From contig JAEZWW010000005.1 in assembly GCA_023442945.1 (NCBI GenBank), forward strand, positions 1-64,000: DNA of 64,000 nt, written 5' to 3'. The position numbers were made by a program, and so were the translations under genes. The notes beneath the pieces are model-generated. The model did not search any database. It was not told the DNA's origin and was given only the letters and a program-made list of their open reading frames with translations. How positions within the stretch are numbered: position 1 is the stretch's first letter; each line of letters begins with the position of its first letter. Shown in pieces: positions 42,919 through 51,611 of the stretch. Source of the DNA: Pseudomonadota bacterium. Its GTDB lineage: Bacteria > Pseudomonadota > Gammaproteobacteria > Burkholderiales > Burkholderiaceae_C.

Positions 42919-43272
42919 GTGCTGAAGAAGGTTCGGCCGCGGCGCAGCCCGGAAGGGCCGCTGCGCACGGCCAATCGCTGCCCGAAGGCCTGACATTGTG
43001 TCAGAACGCAACTGAAAAGCTGGCCCCGTGGGGCCGCGCGGTGTGGTGAAGGTCGTCAGTCGTGACCCATGCGCAACGCGCGGCTGTCGAGCAAACACCC
43101 CTTACAGGCAGGAGAAGAATGTGAATTGGCCCTATTGGGTGTGTCATTGGGTCAAGGTCGCGCGGCTTCTCAAAAGCTCCGCCCGACGCGCAACGCGCCG
43201 CCCACAAATGCACACACCTCGGGAGCTGGGGTGCAGATCGCGGATGGTAGACACGGGCCCGCGCCGCGATGG
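42919..43272. other. 354-bp divergent spacer before the TIR-RyR locus
   Basis: Contains a perfect inverted repeat at 42990-43004, a short G/C hairpin GGCCC-CGTG-GGGCC at 43022-43035, and a candidate 51-codon ORF from 43121 that runs into the TIR gene. No other recognisable genes and no dispersed repeat copy. Confidence 0.6.
42990..43004. promoter_or_regulatory. Perfect inverted repeat in the TIR-locus spacer, candidate operator
   Basis: CTGACA-TTG-TGTCAG is a perfect 6+6 palindrome with a 3-base centre, 72 bp upstream of one start and about 117 bp upstream of the small ORF on the other side. No regulator gene is adjacent. Confidence 0.45.
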
Positions 43273-43276
43273 ATGA
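43121..43276 (+). CDS. Candidate 51-aa leader ORF, overlapping the TIR gene start
   Basis: GTG start 6 bases after AGGAG, the best ribosome site in the region. It encodes MNWPYWVCHWVKVARLL and then a very basic stretch (KSSARRATRRPQ). The stop TGA overlaps the chosen TIR-gene ATG (ATGA at 43273), which is the usual form of translational coupling. The aromatic, Cys/His-containing start and Arg-rich tail match nothing I know. It might be a true small protein, a translated leader, or chance. Confidence 0.35.
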   Translation: MNWPYWVCHWVKVARLLKSSARRATRRPQMHTPRELGCRSRMVDTGPRRDG

Positions 43277-46200
43277 CGGCGGCCGACCGATTCAAACCGA
43301 TGCAAGAGACCACCAGCGACCCCTCCGAAAGAACCCATTACCGCGCGTTCATCAGTTACAGCCACGGCGACAACCGCGAGGTGGGTCGGCAATGGGCGGA
43401 CTGGTTGCACCACAGCCTGGAGACCTACGAGATCCCCGCGGACCTCATCGGCAAGCCGAACGCGCAGGGGCAGCCGATCCCCGCCCAGATCTTCCCGGTG
43501 TTTCAGGATGAGAAGGAGCTGTCGGCCAACGCGGACCTGAGTGCTTCCTTGAAGGACGCGCTGGACCGCTCGGCCTTTCTCGTGTTTTTGGCCTCGCCCC
43601 GCTCGGCGAATTCGGTGTACGTGCAGGAAGAGATCAGGCACTTCAAGCAGGCTGGGAAAGCCAAGCAGATCATCGCCGTGATCCTGCGGGGGGAGCCGGA
43701 GTACGGCCAGACCACGACGGATGCGCAGTGTTTCCCGGACGTTCTGCGCTACGGCGTCGGCAGCGATGGCCAGCTGGACAGGGCGCACACCGATGAAGCG
43801 CTGGCGGCCGACGTGCGCCTGCCGCACTCGCAGGACGAGGGCTTCACTTCGGTGGAGGCGTACCGCCAGCACCTGTCGGCTCAGGGCGTCCCGAGCGCCG
43901 AGATCAAATCGCGCACGCAGGCGTACGGTGAGCGTCTGAACCTGGCCAAGCTCAAGGTGATCAGCACCATCCTGGGGGTGCCGCTTGCCGACCTGACCCA
44001 CCGCGACCAGACCTACCAGCTGGAGCGGATGCGGCGCCGCCACCGGGTGGTGCTGGGCGTGGCCGCCGGTATGGGCGCCTTGGCGCTGATCGCCGGCGGG
44101 GCAGGCTTTGTCGCCTGGCAGCAAAAGGGCCAGGCCCAGCAGAACTTTGCCCTGACGCTGTACACGTCGGGCTTGAACAAGCTGGCGCAGAACGAGTATG
44201 GCGATCCGGCCGCGTACATCGCCGCGTCGGTGCGCGGCGGCAACGCCAACGCCACGGCGTTTGCGCAGTCCATGCTGGCCAGCCGGGAGGACCTGACGCC
44301 CTTGCCCAACATCGGCCTGAGCGAAGTCAGCTTCAGCCTGGACGGACGCTACCTGGCCGGGCGCTCGCAACTGGGCGCCAGCGCGCAACGTCTGCAAATT
44401 TGGGACGTCAAGCAGCGCAAGATGCTGGCGGAAGTGCCGGAGCCGATGGTGCGCGCCGCAGGCCGTCCCCACTTCGATAGCCGGAACCGCGTGTATTTCT
44501 CGGACGAGCAGTACCGCGTGCGCCGCTACGACATGGCGGCCCAGCAGACTGAGACCGTTTTTGAGAACCCGGAACGCCAGTCGCTGCGCCTCGACGGTGT
44601 GAGCCCGGATGGCGCCTGGTTGGGACTATGGCGCTACCAGGTGGGCCACTGGCTGGTGGCCGTGGGCGGGCAAGCGCCGGTCGCGAAGCTGGACGACGCC
44701 TCGCAAGCGGTCGGTGACATCAGTTTTGCACCCAACAGTTCACTGGCGACGCTGTGCGCCGAAAGCGCGGAGCGAGAGTCGACCTGTCTGATCGTGCCCC
44801 TGAACGGCCCGGACAAGCTCCAAGGTCAAACGGTGACGCTGAACAAGGCGCCGCGCTGGGTGAGTTTTTCGCCGGCGGGGCAGGCGGTCGCGTTCTGGCG
44901 CGGCGATGCGCTGGATGTCTGGCGAGGAGGCGAGCTGAAGAAGATGGAGCGCGTCGACGGGATCTTGCGCTGGGTGGGGTTCAACGCCGCCGGCGAATCC
45001 CTTGCGGCGGTACAGGATGCGAAGACCCAGACGCTCCGCGTCAGTGACGGCGCCCTGTTGAACGAGCACCGGGTGCCCATTGAGGCGATCAAGTCGCTGT
45101 TGCCCGACCGGATTTCCAACACGGCCTCACCGGACGCCGCACACGCAGCGGTGACCCGCAACGCCCGCCTCTTCCTGCACCAGTTGGGTCCCACCCCGGC
45201 ACTGGAAGCCCAGTTGACCTACGCCGGCACAACCAAGCGCATCGCTGCCGACGCACAGGGGAAGTATTTGTACAGTTTCGACAAGGGGGCGCGCAGCGTC
45301 GCCCGGGGGCAACTGGACTCGCACGTGGTGGAGCCCGACTTCCTGGTGGAGCCGGGAGAGATCGAGAACATCGTGCCCTTGAAGTCCGGTGCACTCGCCA
45401 CTGTGCTGGCCGACCACACCGCGCGTATCCACGCGGCCGGCGCCAAGGCCGATGCGGTCGTTGCGCTCAAGGGCCAAGGGCGGCCGATGTTTAACCACGA
45501 CGGTAGCCAGGTCAGCCTGCGCACCGGACCCAAGTCGATGTCGGTGTGGCAAACCGCCGACGGCAGGGAAGTGCTGAAGTGGGAAACCGAAGGACCGCTG
45601 TCGCCGTTTATCCTGGACCCGAGCTTCAAGCGGATGCTGCACGCCGATCCTGGGCGCTGGCGTGTCACGGACCTGGCGTCGCGCAAGGTCCTGCTCGAAG
45701 GCCAGGAAGCGCCGAGTCTGGTGGCGTTCTCGCCCAACGGAGCGCTGTTGGCCATGGCCGACAAGAGCGGCAAGGTCACCGTCTGGGACGTGGATAAGGG
45801 GCAGGCCGCGTTTTCCGTGCCCAGCATCGCGACGCCGATGCTGCGCTTCAGCCCGGACGGCAAGGTGCTCGTCGTTTCGGAAGACGCGCGGCGACTCAAA
45901 CTGGTCAACACCGGCACCGGCCAAGTGATCGGTCAGGTGATTCCGGTGTCTTCGGCTACGCGCTGGCTGGAGTTTTCGTCCGACGGCCGGCGTTTGTTCG
46001 TGCAGGACGCGGTGGGCGGTGGGCTGACGCCATCCATCAAAGTGGTGGACAGCCACAACGGTAACCTGATTTCCATGCCGTTCGCCAACGGCTTGCACCA
46101 GGAGGTGATGCTGGCGAGCGATGACACGCAGCTGATCACCATCGATGTCGACGTGGGCGGCGTGGTGGCCCGGCGGTGGCGCGTTCCTGGCGGCTTGCAG

Positions 46201-46641
46201 ATGGCGCCCGAGCAGATCGCCAACGACCTCGAAAACTACTACGGACGCAAATACGATGAGGACAGCGGCGCCATTCAAGCGCACGCGGCCAGCACCGATT
46301 TCCGATCCTGGTTCTTTGAGGACACCTACACGCGGTCGGTCACGCCGAGCGCAAGGACCTCGGTCATCGACGACATCGAGGCGCAGTTGCCCTTGAAATC
46401 GGGGCGCGACATGCAATCGCTCGCAGGCACGTCCTTGTACCACCCGCTCGCGCGGGCGGGGATCGCGGAATACCTGTCGCGCCAGCCCGGGTTGGACGCC
46501 TTGGCGGCGTTGCTGGTGCGCACAACCGAACTTCAATTGCAGAACGACGCGCAAAAGCGCGGCGAAGCCGCCAGCGCACGCCTGGCCGGTCAGACTAAGG
46601 TCTGGCTCGACAAGGCGCGTGCAAGCGCCACGGCGCGCTGA
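43273..46641 (+). CDS. TIR domain-transmembrane-beta-propeller (WD40-like) protein
   Basis: 1122 aa. TIR domain about 21-165: HYRAFISYSHGDN (beta-A), FPVFQDEKELSANADLSASL (BB-loop region), FLVFLASPRSANSVYVQEEI with Glu120 the candidate catalytic residue of TIR NADases. A linker helix region leads to one membrane helix (about 258-282, VVLGVAAGMGALALIAGGAG). The remaining 840 residues contain WD40-like blades such as LQIWDVKQRKML, VAFSPNGALLAMADKSGKVT and LRFSPDGKVLVVSE. TIR domains act as NAD-cleaving enzymes or make signalling nucleotides in bacterial immunity; the propeller probably senses. The start is supported only by the ATGA overlap; ATG 43300 and GTG 43231 are alternatives. The next gene follows after 34 bp. 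Confidence 0.85.
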   Translation: MTAADRFKPMQETTSDPSERTHYRAFISYSHGDNREVGRQWADWLHHSLETYEIPADLIGKPNAQGQPIPAQIFPVFQDEKELSANADLSASLKDALDRSAFLVFLASPRSANSVYVQEEIRHFKQAGKAKQIIAVILRGEPEYGQTTTDAQCFPDVLRYGVGSDGQLDRAHTDEALAADVRLPHSQDEGFTSVEAYRQHLSAQGVPSAEIKSRTQAYGERLNLAKLKVISTILGVPLADLTHRDQTYQLERMRRRHRVVLGVAAGMGALALIAGGAGFVAWQQKGQAQQNFALTLYTSGLNKLAQNEYGDPAAYIAASVRGGNANATAFAQSMLASREDLTPLPNIGLSEVSFSLDGRYLAGRSQLGASAQRLQIWDVKQRKMLAEVPEPMVRAAGRPHFDSRNRVYFSDEQYRVRRYDMAAQQTETVFENPERQSLRLDGVSPDGAWLGLWRYQVGHWLVAVGGQAPVAKLDDASQAVGDISFAPNSSLATLCAESAERESTCLIVPLNGPDKLQGQTVTLNKAPRWVSFSPAGQAVAFWRGDALDVWRGGELKKMERVDGILRWVGFNAAGESLAAVQDAKTQTLRVSDGALLNEHRVPIEAIKSLLPDRISNTASPDAAHAAVTRNARLFLHQLGPTPALEAQLTYAGTTKRIAADAQGKYLYSFDKGARSVARGQLDSHVVEPDFLVEPGEIENIVPLKSGALATVLADHTARIHAAGAKADAVVALKGQGRPMFNHDGSQVSLRTGPKSMSVWQTADGREVLKWETEGPLSPFILDPSFKRMLHADPGRWRVTDLASRKVLLEGQEAPSLVAFSPNGALLAMADKSGKVTVWDVDKGQAAFSVPSIATPMLRFSPDGKVLVVSEDARRLKLVNTGTGQVIGQVIPVSSATRWLEFSSDGRRLFVQDAVGGGLTPSIKVVDSHNGNLISMPFANGLHQEVMLASDDTQLITIDVDVGGVVARRWRVPGGLQMAPEQIANDLENYYGRKYDEDSGAIQAHAASTDFRSWFFEDTYTRSVTPSARTSVIDDIEAQLPLKSGRDMQSLAGTSLYHPLARAGIAEYLSRQPGLDALAALLVRTTELQLQNDAQKRGEAASARLAGQTKVWLDKARASATAR

Positions 46642-46675
46642 CGCCGCGCCAGGTGAACGAGGAGGCTTCGCACCC

Positions 46676-48331
46676 ATGAGACTGTCACGAAAGCTCACCA
46701 GCCTGATCTGGACCACCGTGGTGGTGGCCATCCTGGTGCTCACCTGGGTCGGCCTGGCGCGCACTTACCCGGAAATCGAAAGCGCGCGGTACCTGCCCGA
46801 CCGGGTGTTTCGCCTGCTCAAGACCTTGATGGGCAACGATCCGCTGGGCGGTGGGCTGGAAGCGCGCGATCTGGCGTGGCAGTTGATTGCAGCAAAAGTG
46901 CTGGTCTGCGTTCTGCTCGTGCGCGCGCTGGTGAAACTGGTGTCGAGCGTGTTCAGCGAACACGTTCAGAACCTGCGCGTGTGGTTGAAGCCCAACCCCA
47001 CCCTGGTGGTCGGCGCAGGCCGCAAGGCCCAGGTGCTCGCCAATGACCTGAAATCGGCCCGCGGCGAGACCGTCGTGGTGGTCGAACGTGCGGAAAGCAG
47101 TGCGTCCAAAAGCCTCCAGGACGACGGCCACGTGGTGGTGACTGGCGACGTCACGCGAAGCGACACGCTGCGCAGCGCAGGCGCTTTGAAAGCACGGCGC
47201 GTTATCTGCTTTGCGCAGGACCAGCAACTGGGGATCCAGGTCGCGGGCCGTGTGCGCCAGTTGTGGGCCGCGCGTGCGGAGACGGGTGAGGGGTGTGATT
47301 GCTACGTCCACCTGGACAACCCGCGCCTGGTGGACCTGCTGGGCGGGCGGTCTGACCGAGACCACGCGGTGCGCGTGCACTTCTTCAATCTGCACAAGAT
47401 GGTGGCGCGCGGTCTCTTCGAAGGCATGACGCCCGCGCTGCCCGCCGTGCTGAAGGAGGCGGATCGACTAGAGATCGACTTGGTGGGTTGGGGGCCGGAA
47501 GCGCGCGCCATTCTTTTACAGGGCCTGCGGGTGCTGCACCTGGGCCTTGCCCGTGGCGTGGCATGGCGGGTCTGGACCGATAAGCCGACCGAAAGCCAGA
47601 CGCAGTGGGCAGCCAGCTACCCCATGGCATCGAGCGTGGCGGAGGTCGAATTCGACGCCCCAGGCGGTCACTGCCGCCGGGTAGTGGAACGCTGGCTTGC
47701 GTCGGACCCCGGCACTGCGCGGCTGGTCATCTGCGCTTCCGGCGACGACGAGGTGGACCTCACCGCCGCGGCCGAGCTGCTGTACGCCAACGAGTCCGCC
47801 GCGTTCCCGATCTACGTGCGTTGTGCCGACGGCCGCGGGTTGCCGGCGTTGCTGACCAGCCAGCGCGCGCGTCTGCAGCTGTTCGGTGACGAACAGTCGT
47901 TCTGTACGGTCGAGATGGTCTGCGGAGAGCGCCAGGACAAGCTGGCCCAGGCGATCCACGCCGACTACCTACGGCAGACCCAAGGCACGGCCAGCGAAAG
48001 TGCGGCCTACAAGTCGGCGTGGGATGCGCTGAGTGAAGAGGCGCGGGACGCGAACCGCGCCCAAGCCGACCACCTGCCGTACAAGCAAATGCTGTCGGAC
48101 CTGTGGTCAGCGCACGGAGCGCAGGAGGTCAACGAGCGGCTGGCGCGGGTGGAGCACGACCGCTGGGCCGCCCACCGTTACCTGCAGGGCTGGTCGTTTG
48201 GCGAAATACGGGACGATGCGCGCAAGCAGCATCCGTCTCTGGTGCCCTGGGCCGCACTGAGCGAGGGCGAGCGCGAGAAGGACCGGAATGCCGTGCGGCG
48301 CGTGCCGGACCTTTTGGCCGCTGGCGCGTAA
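46676..48331 (+). CDS. Membrane protein with TrkA-N/RCK-like Rossmann domain and C-terminal RyR domain
   Basis: 551 aa. Membrane helices at about 9-29 and 68-92 are followed directly by a Rossmann domain (TLVVGAGRKAQVLANDL, 109-125; TGDVTRSDTLRSAGALKARR, as in TrkA-N). A second alpha/beta region follows (VGWGPEARAILLQGLRVLHL and RLVICASGDDEVDLTAAAEL). The last 60 residues (about 488-548) form an RyR domain: RVEHDRWAAHRYLQGWSFGE, WAALSEGEREKDRNAVRRVP. Two helices plus RCK recalls potassium channels, but no TVGYG filter is present. Comparative genomics has linked bacterial RyR domains to nucleotide-centred conflict systems. An AGGAGG site lies 10 bases before the ATG. With the TIR gene it forms a probable two-gene operon. 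Confidence 0.82.
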   Translation: MRLSRKLTSLIWTTVVVAILVLTWVGLARTYPEIESARYLPDRVFRLLKTLMGNDPLGGGLEARDLAWQLIAAKVLVCVLLVRALVKLVSSVFSEHVQNLRVWLKPNPTLVVGAGRKAQVLANDLKSARGETVVVVERAESSASKSLQDDGHVVVTGDVTRSDTLRSAGALKARRVICFAQDQQLGIQVAGRVRQLWAARAETGEGCDCYVHLDNPRLVDLLGGRSDRDHAVRVHFFNLHKMVARGLFEGMTPALPAVLKEADRLEIDLVGWGPEARAILLQGLRVLHLGLARGVAWRVWTDKPTESQTQWAASYPMASSVAEVEFDAPGGHCRRVVERWLASDPGTARLVICASGDDEVDLTAAAELLYANESAAFPIYVRCADGRGLPALLTSQRARLQLFGDEQSFCTVEMVCGERQDKLAQAIHADYLRQTQGTASESAAYKSAWDALSEEARDANRAQADHLPYKQMLSDLWSAHGAQEVNERLARVEHDRWAAHRYLQGWSFGEIRDDARKQHPSLVPWAALSEGEREKDRNAVRRVPDLLAAGA

Positions 48332-48371
48332 CAGCAAGCGAGGACTGTGGCGCCGGGCGGTTAGGGCCGAA

Positions 48372-48596
48372 TCAGACGTCGGCGCGCGCAATCTGCATGG
48401 CTTCGCGCAGCACCGCGATGTCGCCGATGTGGTTGGACAGCAGCAGGATCAGGCGCGCGTTGACCACGGCGCTTTGCTCATCGCTCAGGTCGCGGTGCAT
48501 CTCGATCAGCGCTTCATAAAAATCGTCGCCGGGCGAAAAGGTCTGGAAGTAGCGCTTGCCGGCTTCGCGGAAGTTGGGCTCGGTGTTCAGGGGCAT
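48372..48596 (-). CDS. DUF2783 domain-containing protein
   Basis: 74 aa, entirely DUF2783: GDDFYEALIEMHRDLSDEQS, NARLILLLSNHIGDIAVLRE, AMQIAR. Function unknown. It lies 14 bp downstream of the FAD monooxygenase on the same strand; DUF2783 proteins are typically found next to such hydroxylases, so it probably assists or stabilises that enzyme. That is inference from gene neighbourhood. Confidence 0.88.
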   Translation of the reverse strand: MPLNTEPNFREAGKRYFQTFSPGDDFYEALIEMHRDLSDEQSAVVNARLILLLSNHIGDIAVLREAMQIARADV

Positions 48597-48610
48597 GGCG
48601 GACCTCAGGG

Positions 48611-50290
48611 TCAGGCGTTGCAGGTGGCGCGCGCCAGGGCGGCCTGGGCGCGGGCGGCGTCAAAAGCGCGCCAGCGGGCGGCCACGTGCTGGTCGGGGCG
48701 CAGCAGGTAGGTGCTGCCGGGCGTCAGGTCGTAGCGCTCGCGCACGCAGCCTTCGGCATCGGTCAGCGTCTTCAGGCCGGCGCCGGCCTGGCCGCGCGGT
48801 GCGACCACCACGGCTTCGACGCCGATGGGCAGGCGGTTCAACGCTGCCAGGCCGTCCAGCGTTGCCGCGTCGATCTGGCTGGCGTCGTCGGTGTAGTACA
48901 GCAGCTGAAAGCGGTTGCCCAACTGATGCAGCAGCCAAGCGGGCTGGCCCGCAATCTGCACCGGCGCGTCCAGCAGCGGGGCGCCGGGGATCATGTCGCC
49001 GGCAAAGCCGTCGCTGTCGGGCGTGTTCAGGCGCGAATCGGCCAGCCAGCTGGGCACGGACAGGCGCCCGGAATTGACCAGCGCGCGGGCAAACGGGTAC
49101 TTCCCGGCCAGGCTGAGCACGGCGTTGCGGAAGGTTTTGCTGGTGGCGCTTTTGGGCGTGATGAAGTCGGTGGAGCGGGTCGAATTGAGCAGGTTCTCGT
49201 CCGCCGCGAAGGAGCGCTCTTCGTGGTAGCTGTCCAGCAGGGTCGCCGGCGCCTGGCCGGCCATGACCAGCTTGAGCTTCCAGCTCAGGTTGTCGGCGTC
49301 CTGAATGCCGCTGTTGGCGCCGCGCGCGCCAAACGGCGACACCTGGTGCGCCGCGTCGCCGACGAATAGCACGCGGCCGTGGGTGAAGCGGTTCATGCGG
49401 CGGCACTGGAAGGTGTAGACGCTGACCCATTCCAGCTCGAATTCGCGCTCCGATCCCCCTTGCGCCGCCAGCATCGCCTTGATGCGCGGGATGACGTTTT
49501 CAGGCTTTTTCTCTTCCACCGGGTCGGCCTGCCAGCCGAGCTGAAAGTCGATGCGCCAGACGTTGTCGGCCTGCTTGTGCAGCAGCACGCTCTGGTTGGG
49601 GTGAAACGGCGGGTCGAACCAGAACCAGCGCTCGGCCGGAAATTCGGCCTTCATCACCACGTCGGCGATCAAAAAGCGGTCCATGAAGACCTTGCCGTCG
49701 ATGTCCAGGCCGAGCATGGTGCGGATCGGGCTGCGCGCGCCGTCGGCCACGACCAGCCAATCGGTCGTCAGGGTGTACGCGCCGTCCGGCGTTTCAACCT
49801 GCAGCGTGACGCGGTCGGTGCCGGGCGTGACGGCCGTGACCTTGCTCTTGAAGCGCTTGTGCAGCTGCGGCAGCTCGTCCGAGCGCTGCACCAGAAACTC
49901 TTCCAGGTAGTACTGCTGCAGGTTGATCATGCCCGGGCGCAGGTGGCGGTCCTGCGGGCGCAGGTTGAAGTTGAACACCTCGCCCTCGCCAAAGAAGGTG
50001 CGGCCCACGTCCCAGCTGACGCCCTTGTCGACGAAGCGGTTGTCGCAGCCGATGCGGTCCAGCACTTCCAGCGTGCGCTTGGCGTAGCACACGCCGCGCG
50101 AACCGATCGACACCGTGTCGTCATCGTCCAGCAACAGCACGTCCTGCCCCTGCTGCGCCAGATCGATCGCCGTCGTCAGCCCGACCGGGCCAGCGCCGAT
50201 CACGATCACCGGGTAATGCCCCGTGCGCGCCTCGGCAATCTCCGGCGGCCGCTCGTATGTGAACTTGGGGTAGGTGAACGTCTTCTGCAC
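48611..50290 (-). CDS. FAD-dependent aromatic-ring monooxygenase, MhpA-like
   Basis: 559 aa from a GTG placed 7 bases after AGGAG; the frame stays open upstream only through a dispersed repeat. FAD-binding GAGPVGLTTAIDLAQQG (Gly32-), the DG-like VADGARSPIR region, and the second FAD motif FVGDAAHQVSPFGARGANSG show a class A flavoprotein hydroxylase. The C-terminal thioredoxin-like domain is present (LLRPDQHVAARW). The family includes 3-(3-hydroxyphenyl)propionate hydroxylase. With the MBL-fold gene upstream and DUF2783 downstream it is likely a catabolic unit for an aromatic compound, but the substrate is unknown. Confidence 0.85.
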   Translation of the reverse strand: MQKTFTYPKFTYERPPEIAEARTGHYPVIVIGAGPVGLTTAIDLAQQGQDVLLLDDDDTVSIGSRGVCYAKRTLEVLDRIGCDNRFVDKGVSWDVGRTFFGEGEVFNFNLRPQDRHLRPGMINLQQYYLEEFLVQRSDELPQLHKRFKSKVTAVTPGTDRVTLQVETPDGAYTLTTDWLVVADGARSPIRTMLGLDIDGKVFMDRFLIADVVMKAEFPAERWFWFDPPFHPNQSVLLHKQADNVWRIDFQLGWQADPVEEKKPENVIPRIKAMLAAQGGSEREFELEWVSVYTFQCRRMNRFTHGRVLFVGDAAHQVSPFGARGANSGIQDADNLSWKLKLVMAGQAPATLLDSYHEERSFAADENLLNSTRSTDFITPKSATSKTFRNAVLSLAGKYPFARALVNSGRLSVPSWLADSRLNTPDSDGFAGDMIPGAPLLDAPVQIAGQPAWLLHQLGNRFQLLYYTDDASQIDAATLDGLAALNRLPIGVEAVVVAPRGQAGAGLKTLTDAEGCVRERYDLTPGSTYLLRPDQHVAARWRAFDAARAQAALARATCNA

Positions 50291-50320
50291 CTGTGTCTCC
50301 TGTGTTCCGCGCCCGGAACT

Positions 50321-50380
50321 GTTTTTCAAGTCTCTTGGCCCTCTGGCCCTAGAACCACTTGCGCGGCCAGCTATCAAATC
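50321..50380 (+). repeat. Dispersed repeat family 1, copy 13
   Basis: Forward copy: CAAGTCTCTTGGCCCTCTGG, CCCTAGAACCACTTGCGCGG, CCAGCTATCAAA. It lies in the leader of the FAD monooxygenase gene, outer end toward the gene. Confidence 0.9.
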
Positions 50381-50491
50381 CGCAGCTATTGGGGTGGGAT
50401 CCGGCGCCGTTGCGGACCGTCAAGCTCCCCGTGCGGGAAGCGAAGGGCGCACCCCGCCCAGCGGACGCCATGTGCGGACCTGCGCCGCACA

Positions 50492-50548
50492 TCGGCGTCG
50501 TCCCCCTTGCGCAGCAAAAGGGGGAAGGCGCGTCAGCGCCTCAGGGGG
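50492..50548 (-). repeat. Dispersed repeat family 2, copy B (3' end of MBL gene)
   Basis: On the minus strand: CCCCCTGAGGCGCTGACGCG, CCTTCCCCCTTTTGCTGCGC, AAGGGGGACGACG. TCCCCCTT and AAGGGGGA can pair. It abuts the stop codon of the MBL-fold gene at 50549. Confidence 0.88.
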
Positions 50549-51514
50549 TTAAACCTTTTGTAGCTCGTGCCACATCTCCTGATCCCGCTCCGCCGTCCAG
50601 ATGCGCGGGTCGCGGATGCCGCTGGCCTCGTCGTGCGCACGGGTCACATCAAACGGCAGGCAGTGCTCGTAGATGAAGACCTGGGCGAACTTCGGGTCCA
50701 TCTTGCTGCGCGTGTGCTTCATGGTCGCGTTCAGGTCCATGCCCTGGGCCACGGCTTCCTGCGCGCTGCTGTAGAGCGTGCTGACGAAGTCGCGCGTGTA
50801 GGCCAGGCCCTTGTTCACGGCCTCGGGCGTCATCAGTGTCGGACCACGGCCGGGCACCAGCTTGTCGAACTTCATGGCGGCCAGGTTGTCCAGCGTCTGC
50901 GGCCAGTCGGCCAGGTAGGCGTCGCCGGTGTAGCAGGCGGCGTCGGCTTCCACCAGATCGCCCGAGAAGCAGATGTTTTGGCTGGGCAGGTAGACGATGG
51001 TGTCGCCCTTGGTGTGGCCGCGGCCGATCTGCTGGATCTTGACTTCCAGCTTGCCCAGCCACAGCGTCATTTCGCCCTGGAAGGTCAGCGTCGGCCAGGT
51101 CAGGCCGGGCACGCTTTCAACGGCTTGGAACAGGCGCGGGAAGCGGCCGATTTCGGAATCCATGTCCTGCTGACCGCGCTCGACGATCAGATCCCAGGTG
51201 TCCTGGCTGGCGATGATTTGCTCCAGGCCTTCGTCACGATAGCCGCTGGCGCCCAGCACGCGCACGGCGTGGTAGTGCGTCAGGACGACGTACTTGATGG
51301 GCTTGTCGGTGATTTCGCGGATCTTCTGGATCACGCCTTGCGCGGCCACGGGGGTGGCGGTGGCGTCGATGATCATGCAGCCGTCGTCGCCAATGATGAC
51401 GCCGGTGTTGGGGTCGCCTTCGGCCGTGTAGGCATAGGCGTTGTCGCTGAGTTTGTCCCAGCTGATCTGCTTTTCTTCCAGGTCGGCGTGGGAGGCAAAT
51501 TTCTTTTCGGCCAT
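50549..51514 (-). CDS. MBL-fold metallo-hydrolase-like protein with altered metal motif
   Basis: 321 aa from MAEKKFASHADLEEKQISWD. Metallo-beta-lactamase fold: TGVIIGDDGCMIIDATATP, YVVLTHYHAVRVLGASGY, IGRGHTKGDTIVYLPSQNI and CFSGDLVE. The usual HxHxDH motif reads H80-Y-H82-A-V-R, so the Asp and third His are replaced by Val84 and Arg85. The protein may bind a single metal or act differently. I have seen this HYHAVR variant as characteristic of one family in Burkholderiales, so it is not a local mutation. It lies between a LysR gene and the FAD monooxygenase on one strand and is probably part of the same pathway. Confidence 0.8.
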   Translation of the reverse strand: MAEKKFASHADLEEKQISWDKLSDNAYAYTAEGDPNTGVIIGDDGCMIIDATATPVAAQGVIQKIREITDKPIKYVVLTHYHAVRVLGASGYRDEGLEQIIASQDTWDLIVERGQQDMDSEIGRFPRLFQAVESVPGLTWPTLTFQGEMTLWLGKLEVKIQQIGRGHTKGDTIVYLPSQNICFSGDLVEADAACYTGDAYLADWPQTLDNLAAMKFDKLVPGRGPTLMTPEAVNKGLAYTRDFVSTLYSSAQEAVAQGMDLNATMKHTRSKMDPKFAQVFIYEHCLPFDVTRAHDEASGIRDPRIWTAERDQEMWHELQKV

Positions 51515-51611
51515 GCGGCGGGTCTCCAAATGGGTGAATTCGTGGGGGCGGGTTCCTGGCTATTGTCAACGCAATTTAGCCATTGGTCAATGAATTTGCG
51601 TATAACTAATT

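Noticed and set aside
43231..43272. GTG at 43231 as the TIR gene start
   Set aside because: It has a GGGAG nearby but adds only non-conserved residues; the ATGA overlap at 43273 is a better argument. It remains possible.
41495..48371. Prophage or integrative element carrying the TIR-RyR locus
   Set aside because: No integrase, tRNA gene, direct repeats or phage genes flank it; the base composition differs only slightly by eye.
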